A DNA stretch of 64,000 nucleotides from assembly GCA_018127085.1 (NCBI GenBank), contig CM030729.1, positions 248,001 through 312,000 of the forward strand, read 5' to 3'. The notes under the pieces were generated by a model. That model saw only the letters and a program-made list of their open reading frames with translations, searched no databases and had not been told where the DNA came from. This DNA comes from Pneumocystis sp. 'macacae'. Its lineage: Eukaryota > Ascomycota > Pneumocystomycetes > Pneumocystales > Pneumocystaceae. This document shows, piece after piece, positions 34,101-46,654 of this stretch. Both the position numbers and the translations under genes were made by a program. Position 1 is the first letter of the stretch. Every line of letters begins with the position of its first letter.

Positions 34101-37100
34101 AAAATATTCAGAAGCACGTGAAAATCTAATTGTAGCACAAACTACTCAACAAAATCTTCAAACAAAGGTTGATGAATTAAGTATTCTTCTTAAATCTACA
34201 GAAGAGAAATTATTGGTTTACCAAAAAGATACTTTTGAAACTCCAGAAAATGCATCAGAATCCAAAGAACAGCAACTAGAAATCGAAATAACAAATCTAA
34301 GGTATGAACATTCACTTATTTTTACTACTATTCATTAAATATATAATAGGAGCTCTTTAGATATAGCAAAAGCAGAGACTATACAAGCAAAAAAGAATGC
34401 AGATCAAATGAAATTAATTAGTCTTGCAGCAGAAGAAGCATTACAGGATATGAATAATATTCATGATGAATATAAAATTGCAGTAGAAAAATCATTAGAA
34501 AATAAAGAGGTATTAATAGTTCTTAATTTTATATTTTCATTAAACTTATTTTCAGAATAATATTAAAGAATTAGAACAAAAAATACAAGAAGTTTCTAAA
34601 GAATTAGAAACGACAAAAGAGGAATTATTACAGCTTCATGCATCTCAAAATAAACAACGCGAAGAGTTTGAAAATCAAAAAAATGAACTAATTATTAAAA
34701 TTGAAAAACTTAAAGAAATTGAAGAATCTTCTATCAAAGCTCAAAATGATTATCAAGAAGACTTACGAAAACAATCCCAAATAGCTCAAGAAGCTCGTTT
34801 AAGCTATGAGAGGGAACTTATTGCTCACGCAGATGCTACAAATACTCTACAATTATTAAGACAAGAAAATTTTGATATGAAAGCAGAAATACTAAGTTTA
34901 AATAAAGACAATGAATCGTTTAAATTTCAACTTTCTGCTTCCGAAAATACTTGGAAGGTATTGAAGGAAACTTATGAAAAGGAATTGCACGATATTAAGA
35001 CCAGGTTAATATTGAATATTTTTTTATTTTTATCCTTAGAAATTTAGGTGTAATGAACTTGTTCAACAAAATAACCTTCTACATACTCAATTTGAAAATA
35101 TAAGTCTTCACGCTTCAAAATTACACAAAGTTACTAATCAAAATGATATATTTGACACACACAATTCAAATAATTCAGTAGAAGCTGATAAATCTATAGA
35201 AGATTTAAGAGAGGTAATTAAATTTCTAAGACGCGAAAAAGAAATAGTAGATTGTCAATATGAACTTAGTATACAAGAAAATAAACGTACAAAACAAGAA
35301 CTTCAAAAGACACTTAAATCACTTGATGAAGTCAGGTCTACATTAAGCTCTGAAAGACAACAAAGAAATGATCTAATTAACTCTACATCTCAACATCAGG
35401 ATTTAATGAGCAAAATTAATGAGTTAAATATATTACGTGAAAGCAATACAGTTTTACGTACTGAAAATAAAATAAATACTCAGCGACTAAAAGAACTTGA
35501 GAATTCGGTTCAAGATTTAACGTCTCAAATCCAGCCTTTAGAAGGTAATATGTTTTTTTTTTTTTTTTAATTTGTAGTACTAAAATTATGAAGATAAACT
35601 ACGAGTACTTCAAGCAGAACAAGAAGTAAAGGAATCTCAATTAAAATTAACTCAAGAAGATAATGAAAAGTGGAAAAATAGAGTACAACAAATTTTGCAA
35701 AAACATGGGGTATTTTCAATTAATTTTATTTAATTATTATTAACATTAAAAGCAAATTGATCTTGACGAATTTAAAAATTTAAAAGATAAACTTATTTTA
35801 TTTGAAACCGAGAATACTAAAATTTCAAAAAAATATCAAAGTGCTAAAGAAGAAATCGACAAACTTAATCTTCAGGTATTATGTTATAATTTTTTATATT
35901 TATATTGATTTATTTAGAATACAAATCTTGCTAATGCATGGAAAACAAAATATGATCGTTTATTAACTCAAAGTAAAGAAAAAATTCAAGCAAACAGATT
36001 ACAAATAGTACAAAAGACTCAAGAATTAGAAATTAAAATAAAATTAGAAGAAGAATTAAAGAAGGAAATAGCTCTGTTACAAGAAACTATATCTAAAGAA
36101 CAAGAATCTAACGAAGAAAAAAATAAAACTAAATTGGAAAATACCGTAACTTCTCTTGAAAATGAAAAAGTCCAATGGGAAATAGAAAAAAAAAACTTAA
36201 AAGATAAATTTCAAGAAGAAATAAAAGAAAAAGAAAAAACGTTTATCGAAAAAATAGCAGAACTGGAAAAAATTAAAGAAAATAATGATCAGGAGACAAA
36301 AAGACTTAAAGCAAAGGCTCTTAACTTTTTCAGAGAAAAAGTAAAATACATTTCTTTTATTGTTTTTAGATAGCTTACAAAATCAAGAATACGGCAATCG
36401 AAGAACTTAAAAAAGTTAAAAATCAACTTAATGAGCTTCAAACCACTGATCAAATGCCAATGAACTCTAATATAGATGAATTAGTTGAAAAAAAGGTACA
36501 AGAAAAATTATCAGAGTTACAAAAAGATAGAGAAAATGAAATAGAATTACAGGTTAATAATCGTATAAAAGAAATACAAAATGATCTTAAAACTGGAAAA
36601 ATAGAGATATCAGGAGACATAAAATTAAATGAAAAATTTACTGAAAATTCAAATCAACATAACATAGATTCTATTATTGCTAATCATTTAAAAGAAAAAG
36701 AAAAATTAAAAAAGGAATATGAACAAGCTCTATTAACTAAAGAAGTCGAGCTTAAAAAAATACATGAAGAGAAATTAAAAGAATCTCTTGAACAAGCCAA
36801 AAAAAATGCTACGCCAACGTTAAAAGCAGGTCCGACAAAAGAACAAGTCGAGAAAGTTATATCAAAACGTTTATTAACAGAATTATCTAAAGCTCAATCC
36901 CAATGGGAAAATGAAACTCAAGCAAAAATAAAAGATGCTTTAGAAAAACAAGAGCTTCAACTTAAAAATAAGTATATACAAGATATTGAAAATTTAAAGA
37001 AAGAAAATGAAATGAGAAATAAATTAAAGTTATCTAAAGCAGAAAAACAAATTTCTGATCTAAAAAGTAAAATACTACTATTAGAATCGAAAGAAATAGA

Positions 37101-37563
37101 ACCATTGAAAGATTCAACCAATAAGTTAGATGATATTGAGAAAGAACATATAGAAACTGAGCCTGATATACCAAGTTCAACCGAACATTTTGAAGATAAA
37201 AATGGAAAGACTACACTAAATAAGAATCTCAAAAAGCAAGTAAAAGAAAAACAAACACAAGAAGATATACCTATAAAAACAAATATACCTTTAGAATCAG
37301 AAACTATAACGAATACACCAACTAATAAAGAAACAGTTGAGCTTCAAAGTCCATCTAAAACATCAACAAAAACATCTCATAGTCAACCAGTACCTCTTCA
37401 TCTCAAAACACATTCAAAAACACTTTCTGCTACTGCACCAAGATTTATTCCTACAAAACGAATTAGAGAAAATAGCCCTATAGCCTCTGGATCATTACCC
37501 TTAAATTTAAGAAAACGTAAAATAAACGAAGATACAAGATCTGTAAATAAAAAAGGAGCATAA
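31188..37563 (+). CDS. MLP1: MLP1/TPR-type nuclear basket coiled-coil protein
   Basis: A very large protein, nearly all heptad-rich coiled coil (Glu, Lys, Leu, Gln), followed by a charged tail ending near RKRKINEDTRSVNKKGA. The family is recognised by its position-specific segment SYIRERDMFRRMLVYN (near 33328-33375), matching the TPR/MLP1 domain, and by overall layout. Such proteins form the nuclear basket filaments that tether mRNA-export and checkpoint factors at the pore. The start is the ATG at 31188 (MTLVGSSVDVDRISSFLDL); the stop is TAA 37561-37563. About 13 introns of 40-55 nt are needed, for example near 31374-31420, 32869-32915 and 34303-34352. Another long coiled-coil protein (Nuf/Uso1 type) is the main alternative. 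It directly follows NUP98-96. Confidence 0.78.
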
Positions 37564-37671
37564 TTCAACCATAAAACATATGTAATTATTATTATAAAAT
37601 ATACATGTAGTTTATTTTTTTCATCAATCGATATATCAAGAATATCTTATTTTTAAAATATTTAACAAAAA

Positions 37672-38322
37672 ATGAATAAGAATTTATTAAATATAGACTT
37701 TCCTTGTACAATTGCTCTTGTTATTTTAAAATTTTTTCATAAAATATTCTAATTTTCATAGGACATCAAAATAGAGGGCAAGTTTCCTATTAAAATAGAA
37801 TCTGAAACTGTAATTCACCCTAAAGTGTTTATTGATAGCTCTTTTGGACCGTAAGGAATATATACAAACATATGTATCTATTTTTATTGTGAATTAGTGT
37901 TTTTATTGGGAAAAAATGCATTATTGAGGAAAATTGTACAATTAAAGCACCGAATGAACAAGGAATCCGTATTAATGATACATGTATCATTGAATTCAGG
38001 TCATTTGTTGAAGCATGCAGCATAGGTGCTGGTACACGTATTAGTGCTGGCTGTTTTTTGGGTTCGAGCTGCTATTTAGGTGAAGATTGCAAAATTATGC
38101 CAAAAACACGTCTTGAAAAAAAAACATCTTTGCCAGATGGAACAGTAGTGTATGCAGACGGGAAAAAAAGGACTCTTGATCACTGTTTAAGGGTAATTTC
38201 ATATTTTTTGACTATATATTTATCAAAAAAAGGTATCCAAAAGAACACTTATCGAAAAACATGTTGAATATTTAGCGAAATATTTAGGAAAATATAACCA
38301 GCTTTATATTCCTCAGATTTAA
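37672..38322 (+). CDS. DCTN6: Dynactin subunit 6 (p27)
   Basis: A left-handed beta-helix protein matching dynactin p27, part of the pointed-end complex that couples dynactin to dynein cargo. After splicing, hexapeptide-type turns are visible: ESETVIHPKVFID, FGPVFIGKKCIIEENCTI, FRSFVEACSIGAGTRIS and AGCFLGSSCYLGEDCKI, then LPDGTVVYADGKKRTLDHCL. The C-terminal helix ends QLYIPQI at TAA 38320-38322. Three short introns (near 37722-37763, 37853-37900 and 38192-38233) join in frame. The start is ATG 37672 in a short first exon. It lies 109 bp after the MLP1-type gene, on the same strand. Dynactin p25 is less likely because of the C-terminal sequence. Confidence 0.78.
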
Positions 38323-38527
38323 AAGTTATTGGGTATTAACCTTTTATTTATGACTTTTATCATACTCTTCTCCATCCTCATTTTTATCACATTTACATAT
38401 ATTTTTTGATTCAGAAACTTCACATATATTTTAACAAAAAAAAAGAAAAATAACAAATTATCTTATTCAAGAACACATAATTTTCTATTTATTTCATTCT
38501 AAATATATAAAAGATCGCTTCAGAAAG

Positions 38528-38608
38528 AGGACCCACTGAGATTCGAACTCAGGTTTTTGGAAGACACACATCAGAATCCAATGGACTAACCAGCTATCCT
38601 ATGAGTCC
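38528..38608 (-). tRNA. tRNA-Gln(CUG) with a short intron
   Basis: A complete cloverleaf on the minus strand: acceptor GGACTCA/TGGGTCC, D arm GGAT...GTCC, anticodon stem TTGGA/TCCAA and T arm CTGAG-TTCGAAT-CTCAG. The anticodon loop is TT-CTG-A, then an insert of about 8 nt (TGTGTGTC), then T, so the anticodon is CUG with an intron at the usual place after position 37. The T discriminator base fits eukaryotic tRNA-Gln. A run of four T for RNA polymerase III termination follows at 38512-38509. An Arg(UCU) reading would break the stem register. Confidence 0.9.
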
Positions 38609-38808
38609 GCGACGTTTAAAGGGAGGTAAATGAATTAAATGTAGATTTAATATTTAAGATTTTTCGATCTCTAATGAAAAAATATTTAAAGAAATTTATT
38701 AAACTTTATTAAAAAAAAACAGAAACAGGTGTTAAGAAAAGAAAAACAAAAACATTAAATAAAGGTATCAAACAGAACTATTTTCCCCTGTTTTAAACAG
38801 GTTTTTAA

Positions 38809-39814
38809 ATGGGAAATACAATTAAATGGCTTTTTCAATTTCCACCATTTCAATTTATATCAAAAGAACTCAGAGAACTCTGTATTTTAGCAATTCGTCA
38901 AGGTCCAGTACCTAAACATATTGCTTTTGTAATGGATGGAAACCGGCGGTGGGCGAAACATATGAATTTGGAATCAGCAGATGGACATAGCCGAGGATTT
39001 GAAAATATGAAGCACGTACGTTAAGTATTTTTAATAGTTCAAGAGTATTTAAGCATTATGTCTAGATTTTGGAGGTTTGTTATAAGGTAGGGATAAAAGT
39101 TGTAACAATTTATGCATTTTCTATCGAAAATTTTAAAAGATCAAAATATGAAATTGACATTATTATGGATATCAGTAAAACACATTTGGCGCAACTTTGT
39201 TCACATGGGTAACTATGTTTGTGTTCTATCATCTATTTATAGATGTGTTAGGGATATGGTAGATGAATATGGGATTCAATTAAATGTTCTTGGTCAAAAA
39301 TCGTTATTAAAACCGGATCTTCTTGAAGTTATAGAGAAAGCAACTAACATGACAAAATCGAACACAAGGAAAGTTAAAGAGGTTTCTTTAATAAAAATAA
39401 CAACAATAGTGTCGTTTTGAATATATGTTTTCCATATACTTCTCGTGATGAAATTACTACTGCAATACGTGAAATAGCAAACAAATCAAAGCTTGGGAAG
39501 TTAGATACAGAAAAGATCGATGAAAAGACTTTAGACCAACATATGTTTACTAATAATTGTCCTCCACTTGATATGCTTATACGGACAAGCGGGGTTCAAC
39601 GATTAAGTGATTTTATGTTGTGGCAAGTAAAAAACTGATGATAGACAAAACATTCTGTTTGATCAATATCTAGTGTCATAGAACAACAAAAATTAAATTT
39701 GTAAGTTGCTATTGGCCTGAATTTAATGCTTGGAAATTTTTACCTCTTATTCTTGAATATCAGTTATCAACATTTAGGTTTACTTGTAATGCAAATATCA
39801 ACGTAAATAATTAA
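38809..39814 (+). CDS. RER2: cis-Prenyltransferase (dehydrodolichyl diphosphate synthase)
   Basis: Makes dehydrodolichyl diphosphate from farnesyl diphosphate and isopentenyl diphosphate at the ER, the first committed step of dolichol synthesis. The start MGNTIKWLFQF is followed by HIAFVMDGNRRWAKHMNLE, containing the catalytic Asp of the DGNRRWA motif, and by HSRGFENMKH, VVTIYAFSIENFKRS, LDMLIRTSGVQRLSDFMLWQ and FVSCYWPEFNAWKFLPLI. These are all conserved blocks. Introns are near 39016-39066, 39207-39241, 39373-39409 and 39627-39674. At the third intron the phases do not close: both donors (39373, 39382) are phase 0, but the acceptor at 39409 would need phase 2 to reach VLNICFPYTSRDE. A one-base error or true frameshift is possible. 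Stop TAA 39812-39814. Confidence 0.82.
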
Positions 39815-40046
39815 CTTAAAGCAGAGAAAAAACCTTTTAATTCTTTATTAACCGGTGCATTATTTCTCAATATAAATATAATAAGGATCATATTATTAAA
39901 ATATATACATATATAAGTCATTTAAAAATAGTTTAGAAACCATACTAACACTCTCATCTATATGCTTAAACATCTAAGTATTTTTGCCAAATATAATATA
40001 TTTTTTACATTATTGTTATGAAATATTTTTTTAATTTTAAATATAT

Positions 40047-42819
40047 TTAAACTAAAATTGGTTTTAAAATAATACTTGATTTCCTCTTTTTAGCTTCAAT
40101 TTCAAAATTATCATCAGGAAAATGCAAGCGAGTTCTTTTATCATTTCTTTTAGGAATTCGATCTATATTTGACATAATACAACTTTTAAAATTATTAATA
40201 GTATTATGTTTCTGTAAGCTAAGACCAGCTTCGGAATTTATTAAAGATGCAGATTCTTTTAAATATGGCTTTGTTTTAGCTATATTATGTGTTGAAAGAT
40301 CTTCATCATCCGTAGTATCTGGTTCGATATTATTATAATTAGTATCATTCATTTCCTTAGTAGGAATTCTTTCCAACATCTCAGTATCTCGTAATTGAGA
40401 AAGCGGAGGAGTAGCATTTATAGTAAAATTAGAACCTCTATCAGTTGGATAAGAATTAGAAATCGAGAAAGTATCAACGAACATTGAATTGTCATCAGAA
40501 ACATTAGTATTTAAGCATTTATCTTTTTGAGAAAGCGAAATATTTCTATCTTGTTTTTCATACTAAAAAATTAGTTATAAATAATGCAACTAATATATAC
40601 TAACATGGTGACTGATTTTTAAAAGAGGTTGAAAATATTCAGAAAATAAGCGCTTTTTATTTTCAGGACTTTTTATAACAATCATTTCATCATTTATATT
40701 TAAACGTGCACTTTTCTTCGCAATAATATATCTTGAAATTCTATTTGATGTAATATCAGCTATAAATCCTTCTTGAAAAAGTCTTTTTAGAACTTGATTT
40801 GCATTTTGTCGAGTACACCCTATTAATAATAAATATAATATTTTAGATTAATTGACTAAGTATTTACCCAGTCTATCTGAAAATTCAACAATATTTCTTG
40901 GGAGTCCTTCTTCCCAAACAATCATAAGGCCTCTTCTAAACAATGCCAAGTCTTTCATAGTCTCATATAAAACTGGTTCAGATTTCCGAAGAAGACAAGA
41001 ATAACAAGAATGTTCATCAGGTAAACGCTCATCATTACCTGATATAAAACCGTAACACCATGCATGAACCCATGATTGACATACATAACATTGAATCTAC
41101 ATACTTTAAATATTTTCTTTGCAAATGAAAGTTGTCTACCATATCGCCATCTTCTGCAATATCACCACACTCACAACGTATTATACTTGTATCTCCACTA
41201 TTCTCTAATACCAGATTCAATTTATTTCTTGTGACAATAATTTTTAATACCTTTTATCGTATCTTTAAGATAATTTAAACGCTTTTTTTCTTCACTAAGC
41301 TCAATTTCTTTCTTAAAATTTAAAATTAATTTAGATACACCTTTTGTTATTGAAGAACTCTTATTTATATCTAGATCCTCCGATATTTCTTCTATTTTGA
41401 AGTTTTTTGTTTTAATATCATCCTCAAAAGACAATTTTGATTGTACAGGAACCAAATTTTGAGTTAACTGGGAAAAATTAGTGTCAAGAGGCTGAGTAGC
41501 TTCAAGTCTTGAATCTTGAGTATGTGTAGCAAGCTAAAAATCTATTTAATAGCCCTAAAAACTAAATAAAACATACCATTTCTTTAATGGCAGCATTTTC
41601 ATTTTCATATTGCTCATTGATATATTTTAATGAAGACTGACTATGAGAATTCTGTTGAGAAATAGAATGTGAAGGCTCAAGAGAAGTTTGAGATTCTTTA
41701 GAAGAATTTAATATAAGAGTCCCATTACTTTTTTGACCAATTCCTGGAATCCCTGTTTCTGGAATATCTTCTTCAGCAGGTAAAACTTTAATTTGCTTAC
41801 TATAATATTCTTCATAACTTTTACATTCAGACACGGCATCAGCTATACTTGTAATTTTAAGTGTTATCCTATCCAATTAATAATGAATACTAGTTAAACA
41901 AATGGGATCCTCACGCATGAAATCCTGTATCCATAGAGCCAGCCGTTTGCTTATAAAAACTAGTGTTTTCAGGATCAACAGAAAATGTCAGTGGTTTTTC
42001 CATAGTGCAATCACGGAACATCGGAGGCTGATAATCTTGAGGTGTTATATCCGTATAAAACAGTTTCATTGTGATATATCTATGCTTGTTTTCTAAATCC
42101 AAGCTCAAATTCTAAATTGTAAATTCAAAAACACACTTACCCGGTAAGGGCGAAAGATTCTGAGTCAATGTAATCAAATTTCTTAGCAGCAATTGTATAC
42201 ATCGTTTTGCATACTCTTCCTCTACACCAAAGCTTTGTTTCTCACCTTTTGAATTAACAACATTCATAATTGGTTTCATGTCATGTCCACAATATGCAAA
42301 ATTAAATGTATATGATTCAAAAATATTGGTCGAATCATTCGGATCAAAATATATTGCAAACAAAATAGATCTTAAATATTTCTTAGATAATGCATCATAA
42401 ACACCTTGATTCTAGTATAAATGAACATATAATTTATAATAGAAAAATAAATAAACCAAATAATCTAACAGCAAGTCTGCTTCTTCTGAAAACCCTCTTT
42501 TAATTTTCATAATTCTAGTGCCTGAATTTACTGGTATCGATGACTTATTTGGCTTCTGATTATATCTTTCTTCAGAAAAATTGTCATCAGGAAAAAGCCC
42601 TCTAAAGACGAATTAATTACGCATATATTAAGAAAAAAAACATATAACTCACCTGACATATAAAATGCATCCAAATGATGCCTCTATCATTGTCTGAATC
42701 AATTGTTGCGACGTTGATGGTGTTGTATGCGTTTTCACTGATGGTCGTTGTAGCTCATATCCATTTAAAAACGTGTAAAATAGGTTTATATTAAAGATTA
42801 CCTGTGCCTGTGCTGCCAT
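40047..42819 (-). CDS. HOP1: Meiotic HORMA-domain protein Hop1
   Basis: Hop1 loads on meiotic chromosome axes, promotes inter-homologue recombination and is a Mec1/Tel1 target. The N-terminal HORMA domain is recognised from QLIQTMIEASFGCILYVRGL, FPDDNFSEERY, SILFAIYFDPNDSTNIFESY and FNFAYCGHDMKP. The middle is Ser/Gln-rich. Then follows a chromatin-binding region: a PHD finger (CECGDIAEDGDM, IQCYVCQSW, VHAWCYGF, HSCYSC, all eight metal ligands present) and a winged helix (RGLMIVWEEGLPRNIVEFS, CTRQNANQVLKRLFQEGF). The C terminus is Lys-rich and could hold a closure motif. Eight or more short introns; stop at 40047. The ATG at 42819 precedes a possible in-frame read-through or 48-nt intron, so the first 25 residues are uncertain. 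Confidence 0.85.
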
Positions 42820-44644
42820 AGCTTTTAAAGCTACCTTTCTTCTCCAACTTCTACGTCAAAATATAAGTTTCTGTTTAATTTAATTTTTTAGAAAATCTCA
42901 AGGACGTTGAGATTATAAAAACTAAGATAGCATAATATAAAAAGAAAATACATGATTATGGAAATAATTCACAGAATCTTTGAAGTAAAATTCAAAATTG
43001 AAAGATGCAGTAGATAGGTTTTTTGTACTTCAAACTATTGTCCTTTGTAATATTATATTCTATAAATAATTAGTAATACTTAGACGCCTAATCTCAATAT
43101 TTTTGACATATATAGATTCTTAGCTGCAATATAAGCCCATTTTTCATGTATATATGTAATAAACAAATATCTATATTTAAGAAGATAGCTGTAGAGAAAG
43201 TTATAAAAATACTAATTAAACTTGAAACATACAAAGCCAAACGCTTTAGAATAATAGATAGACACAATCTCTCACAAGTAATTACTTTTATCTACGAATA
43301 TATTTTTTAAATAATTTCTTTTATATTTTTTTATAACGAAATTTTTTAAAAACCGCAAAAAACCTTCATTTATTCAATTTTATTCAATGATCCTTTTTCC
43401 AATTAATTTAGCCCTATTTTGAATCTCATAGACACATGTTAAAATACTTACCGCCAATCTCATACAGTTTGCCTTTTTACTGTACTTATACATTATTCGA
43501 TTTCATAACCAATAGATATCTATCCAGATACTTTTTTATCTTTCCAATATCTTTACGTCCACATTCAATTAACACAAAATATAAATTTATCTATACTCAT
43601 TCTAATACAGACTCGCATTTTAGATACATATTTCGAAAACCCTCTTTAAACATCCTTCTGTACCCTTTTTCTCAGGCATCTTTAGATAATATATACACCA
43701 TATTTAGAATCTTTAGTTCAAATATTAGCTTTGCTAAAGTGTTTACCCAAAAATTTTCAATATGCTGCATCAATCCTAATTAATAACACCCTAAAATCGT
43801 GCCTTTTTCTAAAACCCCACTAAATATCTGTTAAAAATCTATTCGGCTTAGTTATAGTTTTACGCTATATAAAAATCCTTGTTTATACTTAATTGTATTT
43901 TATGTATAAACAAAAGTGCACTGATCTTCTCACATTTCTTCACAAGTGATATGCCATCATATTCATCATGTATTGTATTCTGTCCTGTCAAAGTATATTA
44001 TATTCTATATATATACGTATATATATCCATAACTACATACCACAAGGTCAATCCCTTATATGTATCAAATTCTATTAAATTATACAAAATACTATAGAAA
44101 ATACCTTAAAAAAGATAAAGATACACTTGTCTAACCTGTCTTAATGATGTACAATAATATCTATTCGAGAATAAAGAAACCCCACATTTACAGATGTTTC
44201 TATACTTAAAAACACTATTTTTAAGCTAAAATTAACATTATCTAGCAACAAGACTCTATAGCCAGCCCAATATTAAAAACCAATAGTGCATTGTCTTTAA
44301 CAATTATGAGCTAAATAACAATCAAGCAGCTAAACTTAGCCACGTGCTAGCAAAGAGTGGAAAAAATATATGTTTGAGATTAACTCTAAAACTAAAAAAG
44401 ATGATAAAGCAAAATGAACTATAAAAAATATTAGAAAAAAAACAAGATATGACTAAATTTATTTGTATCCTTGTTAATATCCTTGTTAAATTGGTCAAAA
44501 AAAGCTGAAATATAAAACTCAACATACATAAGTGTAAAGGATTAAGACTTTGAGAACTGTAGTACAGTAATCAACTCAGTGCACTTCTATTAACATTAAA
44601 AAGGAGTATTTGAAATAGGATTATAAGTCTCTGGAAGACTTGCC
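42820..44644. other. Long divergent gap HOP1 / C2H2 factor
   Basis: 1.8 kb between two divergently transcribed genes. AT-rich with C-rich patches on the plus strand. It includes a 115-codon ORF (43436-43783) without family-like features and an E-box CACGTG at 44341-44346, about 300 bp upstream of the zinc-finger gene. Nothing else is supported. Confidence 0.55.
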
Positions 44645-45744
<1,100 letters not shown>

Positions 45745-46654
45745 TGTTTAAATAAAAATAATTCAAACTGGTGATTGATGAACAATTTTTAATTTGTGGA
45801 TCACAAAAAGAGTCTTGGTACTATTATACACTCATCTGCTTATTTATTTCAGATAATTGAGTTTGGAATCATATTTTCATAATCTTATTAATGCTAAAAC
45901 AAATTTTTATTTCAAAACATCTGTTTTCATTAAGATTATATATATATATTATTCACCTTAAAACATTGATTCTATCTGATTTCATATTTTCAAATTATTT
46001 TAATCCAGGTGCACTGTTTCAGTAATTTTAAATGTACGTTAACTTTTTTGTTTTATCAAAGAATAAAATACATATTTAATCATATGAAAATAGCACTGCA
46101 AACTACCTAAAACTTGGTTCTTAATATTGTTCTTATTGTAAATGTACAAACATGGCTTTCATTTTGTTTTTATGACGCTTATAAACATTTTATTTTTTAT
46201 TTATAAAAGAATATTTGTTTTTCTTATCCACAACACATAAGATTACCAAAAGTGTGCTAAACATACCTTTATTTATAATTCATTTATTTATTCTATATCC
46301 ACTTATCAACGTTTTATCGATTTTTAATCAGCTTTTTGTAGTAAAAAATTCATCAAATGAATAATAAAATACTCGTTAAATCATCTCATAAGGTACAATT
46401 TTCTGTTTAATTTCCATAAATTTTTAGAATATTTCATTTATTCTTATAGCTTATTGCTCCTTATTTAGGTTTCATCAATTCATTGTCATTTCTTTCTGAA
46501 GATTGTATTACAAAAAAAATAAAATGTCGCATATTTTTTAAAAATAATATATACAAATTTAAAAATACAGTAAGGCAAACATGTTTTTGATATTTTCTAA
46601 TTGAAGAATTTTTTTTTAATACCTGAGTATTTGAAAACAAATTTTGAATGTTTA
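45745..46654. other. Intergenic, nothing seen
   Basis: About 900 bp of AT-rich sequence between two plus-strand genes; the proximal part should be the YME1 promoter. No ORF, repeat or RNA gene supported. Confidence 0.6.

Noticed and set aside
43444..43452. ATACTTACC, matching the 5' end of U1 snRNA
   Set aside because: The following bases are CGCC, not the U1 continuation, and no U1 stem-loops or Sm site follow.
43436..43783. 115-codon ORF upstream of the zinc-finger gene
   Set aside because: Composition is that of translated AT/C-rich non-coding DNA (many Phe, Ile, Ser, Tyr), with no family-like motif or splice context.
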